A stretch of 64,000 nucleotides of DNA from the NCBI RefSeq assembly GCF_001189845.1, contig NZ_LFLZ01000048.1, positions 1 through 64,000 of the forward strand. Reading direction: 5' to 3'. Position 1 is the stretch's first letter, and every line of letters starts with the position of its first letter. Below, one piece after another: positions 43,620 through 51,162 of the stretch. The position numbers and the translations under genes were made by a program. The notes beneath the pieces are model-generated. The model worked only from the letters and a program-made list of their open reading frames with translations. It did not search any database and had not been told where the DNA came from. This DNA is from Bradyrhizobium tropiciagri (GTDB lineage: Bacteria > Pseudomonadota > Alphaproteobacteria > Rhizobiales > Xanthobacteraceae).

Positions 43620-44372
43620 TCAAGTCGCCGGCCGCTTGTCGTCCGTGACCAGCTCGACCTTGCCATCGGTCAGCCGATAGACCGCGCCGACAATCCTGAG
43701 CTTGCCCTGATCGACCGCGGCGTTGAGGATCGGCGTCGCCGTCTTGAGCTTCGCGACGTTGTCGATGACGTTTTGGCTGACGGCGTTGGCGAGGTGGTCG
43801 CCGGGCTTGCCCTCGGTCGCCTTCACCGCCGGCGCGATCGCCGTGACCAGCGAGGGCAGATGGCCGGGCAGGGTAGTGTTGTCCTTCAGCGACTTGATCG
43901 CGGCGTCGACCGCCCCGCAGCTGTCATGGCCGAGCACCATGAACAGCGGCACGCCGAGCACCGACGATGCATATTCGAGGCTCGCGATCATCTCGTCGCT
44001 GGCAAAATTGCCGGCGACGCGGCAGACGAACAGATCGCCGCGGCCGGTGTCGAACGCGTATTCCGGTGCGATGCGGGAGTCCGCGCAACTCAGGATGCCG
44101 GCGAACGGATTCTGTCCGCCGGCCAGCGCCTCGCGCTCGTGCTTGAAATCATGCCGCCGCGACACGCCTTCGACATAGCGGAGATTGCCCTTCACCAGCC
44201 GGTCGAGCGCCGCGTCCGGCGGCAGCACGTTCTGCGGCTTCGGCGGCGGCTTTGTCTCCTTGGCGGAGATCGGTGATACGAAGGCGAGGCTGGCGGCGGT
44301 GCACGCCGCGGCGGCGAGGAAGTGGCGCCGGGAGGTTTGGCCGGGAGGTGTGACGTCGCAGAGCTGGCACAT
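43620..44372 (-). CDS. Beta-class carbonic anhydrase with Tat signal
   Basis: 250 residues. The N-terminus has a twin-arginine signal (TSRRHFLAAAACTAASLAFV). Zinc ligands are visible in CADSR and GHDSCG (Cys, His, Cys). It interconverts CO2 and bicarbonate, here in the periplasm after folded export. The ATG at 44372 begins MCQLCDV. Downstream on the same strand is the SspB-like gene; they may be co-transcribed. Confidence 0.93.
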   Translation of the reverse strand: MCQLCDVTPPGQTSRRHFLAAAACTAASLAFVSPISAKETKPPPKPQNVLPPDAALDRLVKGNLRYVEGVSRRHDFKHEREALAGGQNPFAGILSCADSRIAPEYAFDTGRGDLFVCRVAGNFASDEMIASLEYASSVLGVPLFMVLGHDSCGAVDAAIKSLKDNTTLPGHLPSLVTAIAPAVKATEGKPGDHLANAVSQNVIDNVAKLKTATPILNAAVDQGKLRIVGAVYRLTDGKVELVTDDKRPAT

Positions 44373-44479
44373 CAAGGTTCTCCGTGAACAAGGACCGCAT
44401 CCGCGCGATATTTGTAGGTGATGCGCTGGTTCTTCGCAACGACATGCGTTGACGCACTCGCGACCGCGACGTCCACGCG

Positions 44480-44604
44480 TCGTCGTCCTGGCGAAAGCCA
44501 GGACCCATACCCACCGCGCCGAATTGTAAGAGGGATCATGGCCCCAGCATCGCGCAGCATGAGCTTTCGGGGTAATGGGTCCTTGCCTTCGCCAGGACGA
44601 CGAT
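44480..44604. repeat. Dispersed palindromic repeat (CGTCGTCCTGGCGAA type)
   Basis: GTCGTCGTCCTGGCGAA at one end pairs with TTCGCCAGGACGACGA at the other across about 90 bp. This type is frequent between genes in Bradyrhizobium. The 675-bp gap 44373-45047 holds this element, the next repeat and ArsR-type operators. Confidence 0.8.
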
Positions 44605-44648
44605 GAGGATGGATCTCGCTTCAAGATGTCAAACAGCCAAGTTCTCGG

Positions 44649-44760
44649 TGTCATCACCCGCGCATGCGCATGCGGGTGATCCAGTATTCCAGAGGCAGTC
44701 GTTGTTGAGCCGATGGGCCGCGGCGTACTGGATCGCCCGGTCGAGGGCCGGGCGATGACA
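44649..44760. repeat. Dispersed palindromic repeat (TGTCATC...GATGACA type)
   Basis: TGTCATCACCCGC at one end and GGGCGATGACA at the other enclose a centre with GATCCAGTAT and GTACTGGATC arms. It belongs to a second common rhizobial family. Confidence 0.8.
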
Positions 44761-44887
44761 GCTGAGGATGGGACGCAGCTTCGCATTCTCGCGTCATGAG
44801 TTGCCCGAGCTTTGCTCTTCGTTTCGCCGTCTCATCGAAGAGAGGGCGCAGGGAAAGCCGGGTGCCGATCGCAGCCTGCTTTCGTAA

Positions 44888-44903
44888 ATAACCATTGGGC
44901 TAT
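44888..44903. promoter_or_regulatory. Distal ATAACC-N4-GGNTAT operator-like palindrome
   Basis: ATAACCATTGGGCTAT matches the two palindromes just before the ArsR-family gene at 45048 with one change. It lies about 150 bp upstream of that gene. Confidence 0.45.
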
Positions 44904-44995
44904 GTGAATAAGGGAGGGCCGGTGCGCTTGAGCTACCGAACGGCATGGAAGCTCCGCCTTTCATTCGCGCCTGCGAGTTCCCTGTTGACTTATCC

Positions 44996-45037
44996 ATAAC
45001 TAGCCAGTTATACGTCAATTCATAACCAACGGGTTAT
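44996..45037. promoter_or_regulatory. Two operator-like palindromes before the ArsR-SRPBCC operon
   Basis: ATAACTAGCCAGTTAT (44996-45011) and ATAACCAACGGGTTAT (45022-45037) are perfect six-base inverted repeats with four-base centres, spaced 26 bp start to start. The second ends 10 bp before the start codon. They are probably autorepression sites for the ArsR-type product. Confidence 0.65.
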
Positions 45038-45047
45038 TGATTGCAAA

Positions 45048-45371
45048 ATGCCAGACGCTCACGACGTGCTGTTTCGAACCCTCGCAGACCCGACCCGCCG
45101 GGCGATCTTCGAGCGCCTCTGCCGCGAGGGTGAGCAGACCGTCAGCGCGCTGACGGCGCGGGCGAGGATCTCTCAGCCGGCGGTGTCAAAGCATCTCGGC
45201 GTGCTGAAGCAGGCCGGGCTGGTGCGCGATCGCCATGAAGGACGGCAGACACACTACAGCGCGCAACTCGGCGCGCTGGCGCCGCTGATCGACTGGAGCA
45301 GCCAGATGGCCGGCTTCTGGCAGAACCGGTTCGACCACCTCGAAGATCTCCTCAAAAGGATGGACCAATGA
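45048..45371 (+). CDS. ArsR/SmtB-type repressor (SRPBCC-linked)
   Basis: 107 residues with a winged helix (ADPTRRAIFERLCREGEQTV, ISQPAVSKHLGVLKQAGLV). No metal-binding cysteines are present, so it belongs to the non-metal ArsR group that is typically paired with an SRPBCC/AHSA1 gene. The downstream SRPBCC gene overlaps it by four bases. Three operator-like palindromes lie upstream, suggesting autoregulation. Confidence 0.9.
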   Translation: MPDAHDVLFRTLADPTRRAIFERLCREGEQTVSALTARARISQPAVSKHLGVLKQAGLVRDRHEGRQTHYSAQLGALAPLIDWSSQMAGFWQNRFDHLEDLLKRMDQ

Positions 45372-45799
45372 ACAACACCACCCGTGAGACGCGCTCGGCG
45401 ATCGTCGAACGCGAATTTCCTCATCCGCCGGAAAAGCTCTGGCGCGCGCTGACTCAACCGCATCTGATGGAGGAGTGGCTGATGAAGAACGACTTCAAGC
45501 CCGAGGTCGGGCACAGCTTCAATCTGCGCGGCGAGTGGGGCGGCGTGCTGGACTGCAAGGTGCTCGCCATCGAGCCGCACAAGACGCTGTCCTACACCTG
45601 GAATTTCGCGCATGAGGATGCCGCCTACAATCTCGAGAGCGTGGTGGTCTTCACGCTGACCCCGACGCCGCACGGCACCCATCTGCGCGTCGAGCAGTCC
45701 GGCTTCCAGCCGCATCAGAAGCAGGCCTATGGCGGCGCCCATGCCGGGTGGAAGCAGTTTTTCGAGAAGCTCGATCAGCTGCTGGTGCGGGCGGAGTGA
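45368..45799 (+). CDS. SRPBCC/AHSA1-type ligand-binding protein
   Basis: 143 residues of the START-like SRPBCC fold (FPHPPEKLWRALTQPHLMEE, HAGWKQFFEKLDQLL). The AHSA1 domain binds hydrophobic ligands; in these pairs it may present a ligand to, or act under, the ArsR partner. The start overlaps the repressor stop (ATGA). A small membrane-protein gene follows after a repeat element. Confidence 0.9.
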   Translation: MNNTTRETRSAIVEREFPHPPEKLWRALTQPHLMEEWLMKNDFKPEVGHSFNLRGEWGGVLDCKVLAIEPHKTLSYTWNFAHEDAAYNLESVVVFTLTPTPHGTHLRVEQSGFQPHQKQAYGGAHAGWKQFFEKLDQLLVRAE

Positions 45800-45820
45800 G
45801 GATTGCTGCAGCTCCATCCT

Positions 45821-45907
45821 CGTCATTGCGAGCGAAGCGAAGCAATCCATCTCTCGGCACGTGCTGCACGATGGATTGCTTCGTCGCTATCGCTCCTCGC
45901 AATGACG
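45821..45907. repeat. Dispersed palindromic repeat (CGTCATTGCGAGCGAAGCG type)
   Basis: CGTCATTGCGAGCGAAGCGA at the left pairs with the CTCGCAATGACG end at the right, with inner AGCAATCCAT/ATGGATTGCT arms. It is a typical Bradyrhizobium intergenic element. Here it sits inside the ArsR-SRPBCC-membrane-protein gene row. Confidence 0.85.
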
Positions 45908-45939
45908 GTTGTACTCACATCATCCAACAGGAGATCACA

Positions 45940-46173
45940 TTGAACTGGAACAACTTCATCCGGCAATCTCACCGCTGGCTTTCGATCGTCTTCACGGTCG
46001 CGGTCATCATCAACATCATCGCGATGGTCCTGCAGCAGCAGGCGACCTGGATCGGTCTGCTGGCACTGTTCCCGCTGATCCTGATGCTGCTCAGCGGCCT
46101 GTATTTGTTCGCGTTGCCCTATCTGGCGCCGCGGCGTCGGCTCGGGGGATCGACCTCGGCATCGCAAATATGA
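45940..46173 (+). CDS. Small two-TM membrane protein with TTG start
   Basis: 77 residues (start TTG at 45940, AGGAG seven bases before). Two hydrophobic helices (WLSIVFTVAVIINIIAMVL and LLALFPLILMLLSGLYLFAL) with short polar ends. It probably belongs to the ArsR-SRPBCC operon, where similar small membrane proteins often occur. No specific function is known. Confidence 0.7.
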   Translation: MNWNNFIRQSHRWLSIVFTVAVIINIIAMVLQQQATWIGLLALFPLILMLLSGLYLFALPYLAPRRRLGGSTSASQI

Positions 46174-46206
46174 TTGATTGGGGCAGCCGAGCAACGCGAG
46201 GCAGCA

Positions 46207-46656
46207 ATGACGGCATCGGAACGTATCGATCAGATGATCGAGGATCTCACCGACTGGCGCGGCAAGACGCTCGCCAGTCTGCGCAAGAGCATCCTCGCCG
46301 CCGATCCCGGCATCATCGAGGAGTGGAAGTGGATGGGCAGCCCGGTGTGGTCGCGCGATGGCATCATCGCGGTCGGCAACGCGCACAAGGGCAAGGTGAA
46401 ACTGACCTTCATGTATGGCGCGCAGCTCCCGGACCCCGACAAGCTGTTCAACACCGGCTTCGAGGGCAATGTGCGGCGCGCGATCGACCTGTTCGAGGGC
46501 GACAAGATCAATGCCCCCGCGCTGAAGGCCCTGATCCGCGCCGCGATCGAGCTCAACCAGGCCAAGTCGAAGAAGACGGTGAAGAAGCCGGCGAAGAAAG
46601 CCGCGGGCGCTGGCGCAGCCGCGAAGAAGAAGCCGTGTGCCGCGAATGAGGGTTAG
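46207..46656 (+). CDS. DUF1801 (YdhG-like) protein with Lys-rich tail
   Basis: 149 residues. The core (LADWRGKTL-like DWRGKTLASLRKSILAADPG, EEWKWMGSPVWS, VKLTFMYGAQLPDPDKLFN) is a DUF1801 domain. The last 25 residues are rich in Lys and Ala (KKTVKKPAKKAAGAGAAAKK), a histone-H1-like tail that may bind nucleic acid. The ATG at 46207 follows CGAGG. Confidence 0.82.
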   Translation: MTASERIDQMIEDLTDWRGKTLASLRKSILAADPGIIEEWKWMGSPVWSRDGIIAVGNAHKGKVKLTFMYGAQLPDPDKLFNTGFEGNVRRAIDLFEGDKINAPALKALIRAAIELNQAKSKKTVKKPAKKAAGAGAAAKKKPCAANEG

Positions 46657-46701
46657 CCGCCGGCTCGCGCGCTGAGGCCGCGCGGGGCAGGAACTGGCGT
46701 G

Positions 46702-46938
46702 TCACCCGTTCGACGACCGTCCCTTGATCGCGGAGACTGCTCTGAAAATGCACCCGCCGGCCAGCGCGCCGACGAACATGAGAGGCGGAAGCACGGTGCC
46801 GGGCGCGAACATGATGAGCAACGCTATGGCCTGACCGACTTGTGTCGAATGATCCGACATGGCGTGGGCAAACAGGAGCGGCAAAATCAGCGCGACTGCT
46901 CCGCCGAACAGAAAGCCTCGCCAGAATGATCCGTCCAT
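46702..46938 (-). CDS. Small membrane protein of unknown function
   Basis: 78 residues with two or three hydrophobic helices (GFLFGGAVALILPLLFAHA, AIALLIMFAPGTVLPPLMFV) and a basic C-terminus. No family recognised. The ATG at 46938 is preferred over an adjacent TTG. Confidence 0.5.
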   Translation of the reverse strand: MDGSFWRGFLFGGAVALILPLLFAHAMSDHSTQVGQAIALLIMFAPGTVLPPLMFVGALAGGCIFRAVSAIKGRSSNG

Positions 46939-47056
46939 CAAGACGACCGTCTTTCCTTATCCCGTGCGTGCCGTTTGCGGTGCGAGTCATTCTGGCGCGT
47001 TGTGGTACGCATGTGAGCGGCAGACTCTCAATTCTCCCTTAAGGCTATCCATCAAG

Positions 47057-47235
47057 ATGATCAGAACCCGGCTCGCCACGCCACATCGTCGGACGTAGAC
47101 GCGATCTCGGCGCTGCTGACGGCCAATTCCGGCGATCGCGGCGGCATGCTGTTCGGACAATGGCCGCGCGACATGATCGCGGCGCGCATGGCACGCGGGC
47201 AATCGATCGTCGTCGCGACCGGCGAGGCCGGCGAC
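47057..47235 (+). pseudogene. N-terminal remnant of a GNAT acetyltransferase gene
   Basis: It starts MIRTRLATP and continues, after a one-base shift, as DVDAISALLTANSGDRGGML and MARGQSIVVATGEAG. This is the typical first 60 residues of a GNAT acetyltransferase. The acetyl-CoA-binding part is gone; after about 47235 the sequence is unrelated. It is a truncated remnant. Confidence 0.55.
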
Positions 47236-47297
47236 AACGCTCGGGTTGAACCCGCCGACGGCGGGCCCGACAAACCTGAAAGGTGGAGCTGTTGGCA

Positions 47298-47570
47298 ATG
47301 GACTGGGAAGCGCTTTGTGAGGCTCTGCTGGGCTCTTTTCTCCCGGCGCCGACGGGCTCCAGATTGCTTGACGCCGCGCCAACCGGAATCTTCCGCTCGC
47401 CGCTGTTCTGGACATGGATTGCGCTGCTCGCCGGTCTGATCGGGCTCGCGTGCTGCATCGTTTACATCGGCTTGCGGTCGACGCCGGCGCTGCTTTGGCT
47501 CGCGCTCCTCGTGGATGCCGTGGCTCTGGTGTTCGTGCGGCGTGCGCTCAAATGGCGCTATCCGATCTAG
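47298..47570 (+). CDS. Small membrane protein of unknown function
   Basis: 90 residues with two adjacent hydrophobic helices (LFWTWIALLAGLIGLACCIV and ALLWLALLVDAVALVFV). The ATG at 47298 follows GGAG. No family recognised. Confidence 0.55.
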   Translation: MDWEALCEALLGSFLPAPTGSRLLDAAPTGIFRSPLFWTWIALLAGLIGLACCIVYIGLRSTPALLWLALLVDAVALVFVRRALKWRYPI

Positions 47571-47606
47571 CGATTTCGGCCGCGCGTTGCGCCGCGGGCG
47601 GCCTCT

Positions 47607-47945
47607 CTAGGCCGAGATGTCGACCGCCTGGCCGGCCTTGCCGGCGTTCCTCTGGAACGCCTGCTCGATCAACTCCTTGATCTTCTGCTCGACCGCGGCG
47701 CGCTGATCCGGCGTCATGGTCTTCAGGTCTTCCTCCGACAGCCCCATGCCCTTGAGGATGTTCGCGCGCATGCGGTCCATTGGGCTCATCTGCGCGTATT
47801 TGAGAAATTTCTGCTCGACGGTGTCGTCGGAAGAGCCGGCGCCGGTAGCTTGCGTGGATCCGGAGGCATCGGCCGTCAACGGCTTCTTCAATGTGCCAGT
47901 CGTCATGCTGGCTGTGACCGATCCGAAGGCCGAGATGGACGTCAT
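47607..47945 (-). CDS. Uncharacterised protein of the flagellar neighbourhood
   Basis: 112 residues. A flexible Ser/Thr-rich first half is followed by a helical part (FLKYAQMSPMDRMRANILKG, LKTMTPDQRAAVEQKIKELI). The style (low-complexity N-terminus, helical C-terminus) recalls secreted or chaperone-like flagellar proteins, but no family is recognised. The ATG at 47945 is chosen over an upstream one. Confidence 0.65.
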   Translation of the reverse strand: MTSISAFGSVTASMTTGTLKKPLTADASGSTQATGAGSSDDTVEQKFLKYAQMSPMDRMRANILKGMGLSEEDLKTMTPDQRAAVEQKIKELIEQAFQRNAGKAGQAVDISA

Positions 47946-48088
47946 CTGCGCGCGCTGTCCCCGTTGCAATGCTGCAATCGCGGAGCAAATGGCGTGCCAT
48001 GCGCCAGTGTTTTCAAGCAGATCGCGACGACGCGGCGCGTGCCTGACGTGCCGCGGGAAAGTTCTGCCGGGTGAAGTTTGCCGGAGGA

Positions 48089-48179
48089 GCGGCCGTCATG
48101 CCATCGTATGCACGATCACCGGACCCGCAACCCGTTGCGGCCGTCATGCCATCGTATGCACGATCACCGGACCCGCAAC
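48089..48179. repeat. 48-bp tandem duplication at the 3' end of the ABM-like gene
   Basis: A 43-base block starting GCGGCCGTCATGCCATCGTA occurs at 48089 and again at 48137. The copies are identical over 43 bases and separated by five. The duplicated unit includes the stop codon and the last codons of the gene on the minus strand. Confidence 0.9.
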
Positions 48180-48437
48180 AGCGGTAGCCTGCCCGACCAG
48201 CAAGGGACCGAGATTGTCGTCGATCCAGGCCAGCGCGCGGCGGTTGGCCTCCTCGGCACCGGCATGATTGTTGAAAACGCTGATCGCGGTGACGGTGTCG
48301 TCGCCGGCATAGACCACGTAATAGGCCATGAAGCCTTCGACGTCGCTGATGATCGGGATCGCGCCTTCCTTGATCCGGCGCGCGAGTTCTTCGGCGGTGC
48401 CGGTCTTTGCCTTGGCCTGACGGATGGCGGCATACAT
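48144..48437 (-). CDS. ABM-like dimeric alpha/beta-barrel protein
   Basis: 97 residues (MYAAIRQAKAKTGTAEELAR, FMAYYVVYAGDDTVTAISVF, LVGQATAVAGPVIVHTMA). The pattern of two beta-alpha-beta repeats fits the antibiotic-biosynthesis-monooxygenase-like ferredoxin fold. No catalytic residue is clear. The ATG at 48437 follows AAGGAG. The 3' end is tandemly duplicated. Confidence 0.75.
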   Translation of the reverse strand: MYAAIRQAKAKTGTAEELARRIKEGAIPIISDVEGFMAYYVVYAGDDTVTAISVFNNHAGAEEANRRALAWIDDNLGPLLVGQATAVAGPVIVHTMA

Positions 48438-48535
48438 GGGCTTGCTCCTTCCGGCTGGATCGATCGGGCTGCGCTTGACGCGCAGGCATGATCGTACGCC
48501 GGCTCGGGCGCGGACGCCATCGGGAAGGGGACGGA

Positions 48536-48988
48536 TCAGACGAAGCGCTTGCCCGCGAACGGATTCGGCGCGCGGCGGCTGACGGTGGGCCTTGGCAGCC
48601 TTGCGAGGCCGGCGGAAGCCGGCGCGGATTTCGGCGGCGGCGTGGGCGCGGCTTCCGGTTGCTGCAGAAACAGCGTGGCCTCGAACACCACGCCGGGGGC
48701 CTGCCTGGCCGTTCCCATGCACACCGCGCGATTGCCGCTGAACGAGCCGGTCAGCTCCGCCTCGACCTCGTCGCAGCCGAACACGGTGGTGAACGGACCG
48801 TCGGCATATCGGCGCGTCGTCAGCACCGCGGTGAAGCGGTCTTCATCGAGCTGATAGGAGCCGCCATAGGTGAACATGGCGTCGCCGCCGCTGATCCTGC
48901 CATTTGCGAGCTGGACTATTCCGGTGCCTTCGCCGCGCGGCGTCCGGAACCACGCCGCATATTGCCCGTCTCTTTGCATGACCGTCAT
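48536..48988 (-). CDS. GrlR-family-like small beta-barrel protein
   Basis: 150 residues. The first 100 residues (GQYAAWFRTPRGEGTGIVQL, GRISGGDAMFTYGGSYQLDE, FTAVLTTRRY) follow the pattern of the GrlR family (short beta barrel), first seen as a repressor of type III secretion in pathogenic E. coli. The last 45 residues are Pro/Ala-rich. In soil bacteria the family has no established role. The start could also be at 48979. Confidence 0.6.
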   Translation of the reverse strand: MTVMQRDGQYAAWFRTPRGEGTGIVQLANGRISGGDAMFTYGGSYQLDEDRFTAVLTTRRYADGPFTTVFGCDEVEAELTGSFSGNRAVCMGTARQAPGVVFEATLFLQQPEAAPTPPPKSAPASAGLARLPRPTVSRRAPNPFAGKRFV

Positions 48989-49211
48989 ACAAGCAGAAAA
49001 CCCTGCGTTGTCCTCTTGCTACGTTGCAAGCGCCGGGACTGCCACTGCGCGCTGCTGCGACGGTTAACGAACCGAGAAGGCGATCGCACGACTTTCGCGA
49101 GGCGGTATCGGACTGGTGTGCGACAACAGTGCGAGTGCATGCGACCGGTCACAAGAGCCATTCTGTTCCGAAGCGGATGGCGCTCTTGGTTTGTTTTGGG
49201 GCTCTAAATGC

Positions 49212-49246
49212 CACGGCCCCCGCCAGGGGAGCTGGCGAGGGCCGTG
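49212..49246. terminator. Strong hairpin after flgH, candidate terminator
   Basis: CACGGCCC and AGGGCCGTG, continued by CGCCAG/CTGGCG, form a long stem around GGGGAG. There is no T run on either side, so if it terminates transcription it may need Rho. The 358-bp gap 48989-49346 holds nothing else I can name. Confidence 0.5.
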
Positions 49247-49346
49247 TTGGTACACCGCGCCGCGCCTAGGTTCGCGACGAGATGTGGGAGCTCGTGAAAG
49301 TCTTACTCAGGCACGATCCTGATCCGAAACCTTCGGGATCATGCGG

Positions 49347-50099
49347 CTAGAAGGGCAAGAGCACGTCGAGAACCTGCTGGCCGTAGCGCGGCTGTTGCAC
49401 GTCGGTGATCTGGCCGCGGCCGCCATAGGCGATGCGGGCCTGGGCGATCTTCGAGGAGTCGATGGTGTTGTCGCTCTGGATGTCCTCCGGGCGCACGATG
49501 CCGGCCACGATCAGCTCACGGATTTCGAAGTTGACCCGGATCTCCTGCTTGCCCTCGACCACCAGATTGCCGTTCGGCAACACCTGGGTGACGACCGCGG
49601 CGACGCTGGTTTGCAACGCTTCCTGCCGGTTCACCGAGCCCTTGCCGTCGCTGGACGCCGTGGACTCGGCGGTCAGGATCTTTCCGGGCAGGATCTTGTT
49701 GGCCTGCGTGATGGTCTGCGAGCCCAGGAAGTTGCTGACCCCGGAGTCTTCCGAATTGGTGCGGCTGCGCTGGGTCTCGTTGGCGATCGCCGCCTTGTCG
49801 GTGAAATTCACCGTGATGGTCAGCAGGTCGCCGACGCGCGCGGCGCGCTGGTCCTTGAAGAAGGCGCGGGAGCCGCTGCGCCACAGCGAGTTCGGGCTGT
49901 AGGAGGCGACCTCGGGCTTCGGCATCGGCATCTGCACCGGCTTGTAGCCGGGCTGCGTCGTCGGATTGTCGATCGACGTCAGCTTCGGCTGCTCGCCGAT
50001 CTGGGAGAGACGGTCGATCGACGAGCAACCGCTGGCGATCGTTCCGAGTGCGAACAGCGCACCGGTCAGGATGAGGCGGTTGATACGGTACTGGGACAT
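49347..50099 (-). CDS. flgH: Flagellar L-ring lipoprotein FlgH
   Basis: 250 residues. The signal peptide ends in a lipobox (TIASGC), so Cys25 would be acylated. The mature part has NSLWRSGSRAFFKDQRAARV and VEGKQEIRVNFEIRELIVAG, FlgH signatures. It forms the L ring in the outer membrane. It is the last gene of flgF-flgG-flgA-flgH and begins 5 bp after flgA. Confidence 0.96.
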   Translation of the reverse strand: MSQYRINRLILTGALFALGTIASGCSSIDRLSQIGEQPKLTSIDNPTTQPGYKPVQMPMPKPEVASYSPNSLWRSGSRAFFKDQRAARVGDLLTITVNFTDKAAIANETQRSRTNSEDSGVSNFLGSQTITQANKILPGKILTAESTASSDGKGSVNRQEALQTSVAAVVTQVLPNGNLVVEGKQEIRVNFEIRELIVAGIVRPEDIQSDNTIDSSKIAQARIAYGGRGQITDVQQPRYGQQVLDVLLPF

Positions 50100-50104
50100 G
50101 AACT

Positions 50105-51160
50105 TTACTCGGCGTTTGGTGCGACTGAACTCAGCTTGACGGAAGCGGAATCTGAAGTGGTGGCGTCGGCGCTAGGTGGCGCAAGCGGGGTCGCGACCGA
50201 GATCGAGACCTCGCCGCGGCCGGTGACAACGCCGGAGACGGCGCGCTTGGACTGCAAGTTCATCACGCTGACGACGTCGCCCTCGGCGCCGCCATCCATC
50301 GCCTTGCCGCGGATGGTGAGATAGATGCCGGCGGTGCGGTAGATCAGCACGACGTTCTGGTCGCGGGTGACGAGATCGGGTTTCGCCATGTCGGCGACGC
50401 GCAGCGCCTGGCCGGCGCGGAGCTGGCGGCGCATCTGCATGCCGATGGTGCCGTCGCGCGTCGCCGCGTCGTTGCCGATGTCGGCCTTCGGACGGCGTTC
50501 GATCATCACGTCGGAGGCCTTCAGCACGTCGCCGCGTTCGACATTGCGGGTCAGCACGGCGGCCTCGATGGTCTCGATCGCGGTGCCGGTGAGGCGCAGC
50601 TTGTACGGCGCCGCGCCGGAATCGTTGCCGATCTCGAAGGTGACGTCGAAGCGCGTCGAGCGCGGGTCGTAGCGCACGGCGATCGGCTGCATCGCGCCGG
50701 TATTGGTCGCCTCCAATCTGATATCGCCGGGATCGCGGTCGAAGGTCAGCGCGATATTGCCGGCCCGGCCGAGGCCGTGGCGGCCCTCGAGGGCGCGCGA
50801 CACCTGCTGCTCGATTTCCTTGCTGTCGATGGTGCGCGCGAGCCGCGTGACGGTGATCTCCTTCAGCTCGCGGGTGTCGACGCCGATCACCTGGTGCGCG
50901 CGCAGCACATTGAGCACCTGCGCGACCGGCAGCGTGCCCGTGGTGCCGAGATCAGGCGCGCGGTAGACCGCGATGCTGCCAGCGCTGCCGGCATTGTCGA
51001 TGAGGTCGCCGACCCGCACGATGTCGTCCGCGACCGTGATGCTGGCGCGCAGCGTCGGCGCCGCGATGGTCTCGCTGCGGCTCTGCGCGGCAGCCGAACT
51101 CATCGAGGCGGCGAGAAGTGCGGCGGCGATCAGGAGTGAGCGGGCGATCATCGACATCAT
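50105..51160 (-). CDS. flgA: Flagellar basal body P-ring chaperone FlgA
   Basis: 351 residues. A signal peptide (IARSLLIAAALLAASMSSAA) and a C-terminal SAF domain (VLTRNVERGDVLKASDVMIE, RRQLRAGQALRVADMAKP) mark FlgA, which helps assemble the P ring in the periplasm. It is longer than enteric FlgA (about 220 residues) because of an added N-terminal region, common in alphaproteobacteria. Its start is 3 bp after the flgG stop; three in-frame ATGs occur within ten bases. Confidence 0.93.
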   Translation of the reverse strand: MMSMIARSLLIAAALLAASMSSAAAQSRSETIAAPTLRASITVADDIVRVGDLIDNAGSAGSIAVYRAPDLGTTGTLPVAQVLNVLRAHQVIGVDTRELKEITVTRLARTIDSKEIEQQVSRALEGRHGLGRAGNIALTFDRDPGDIRLEATNTGAMQPIAVRYDPRSTRFDVTFEIGNDSGAAPYKLRLTGTAIETIEAAVLTRNVERGDVLKASDVMIERRPKADIGNDAATRDGTIGMQMRRQLRAGQALRVADMAKPDLVTRDQNVVLIYRTAGIYLTIRGKAMDGGAEGDVVSVMNLQSKRAVSGVVTGRGEVSISVATPLAPPSADATTSDSASVKLSSVAPNAE

Positions 51161-51162
51161 CC

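Noticed and set aside
48089..48179. CRISPR-like repeat-spacer unit
   Set aside because: Only two copies with a 5-base gap; this is a tandem duplication, not an array, and no cas genes are present.
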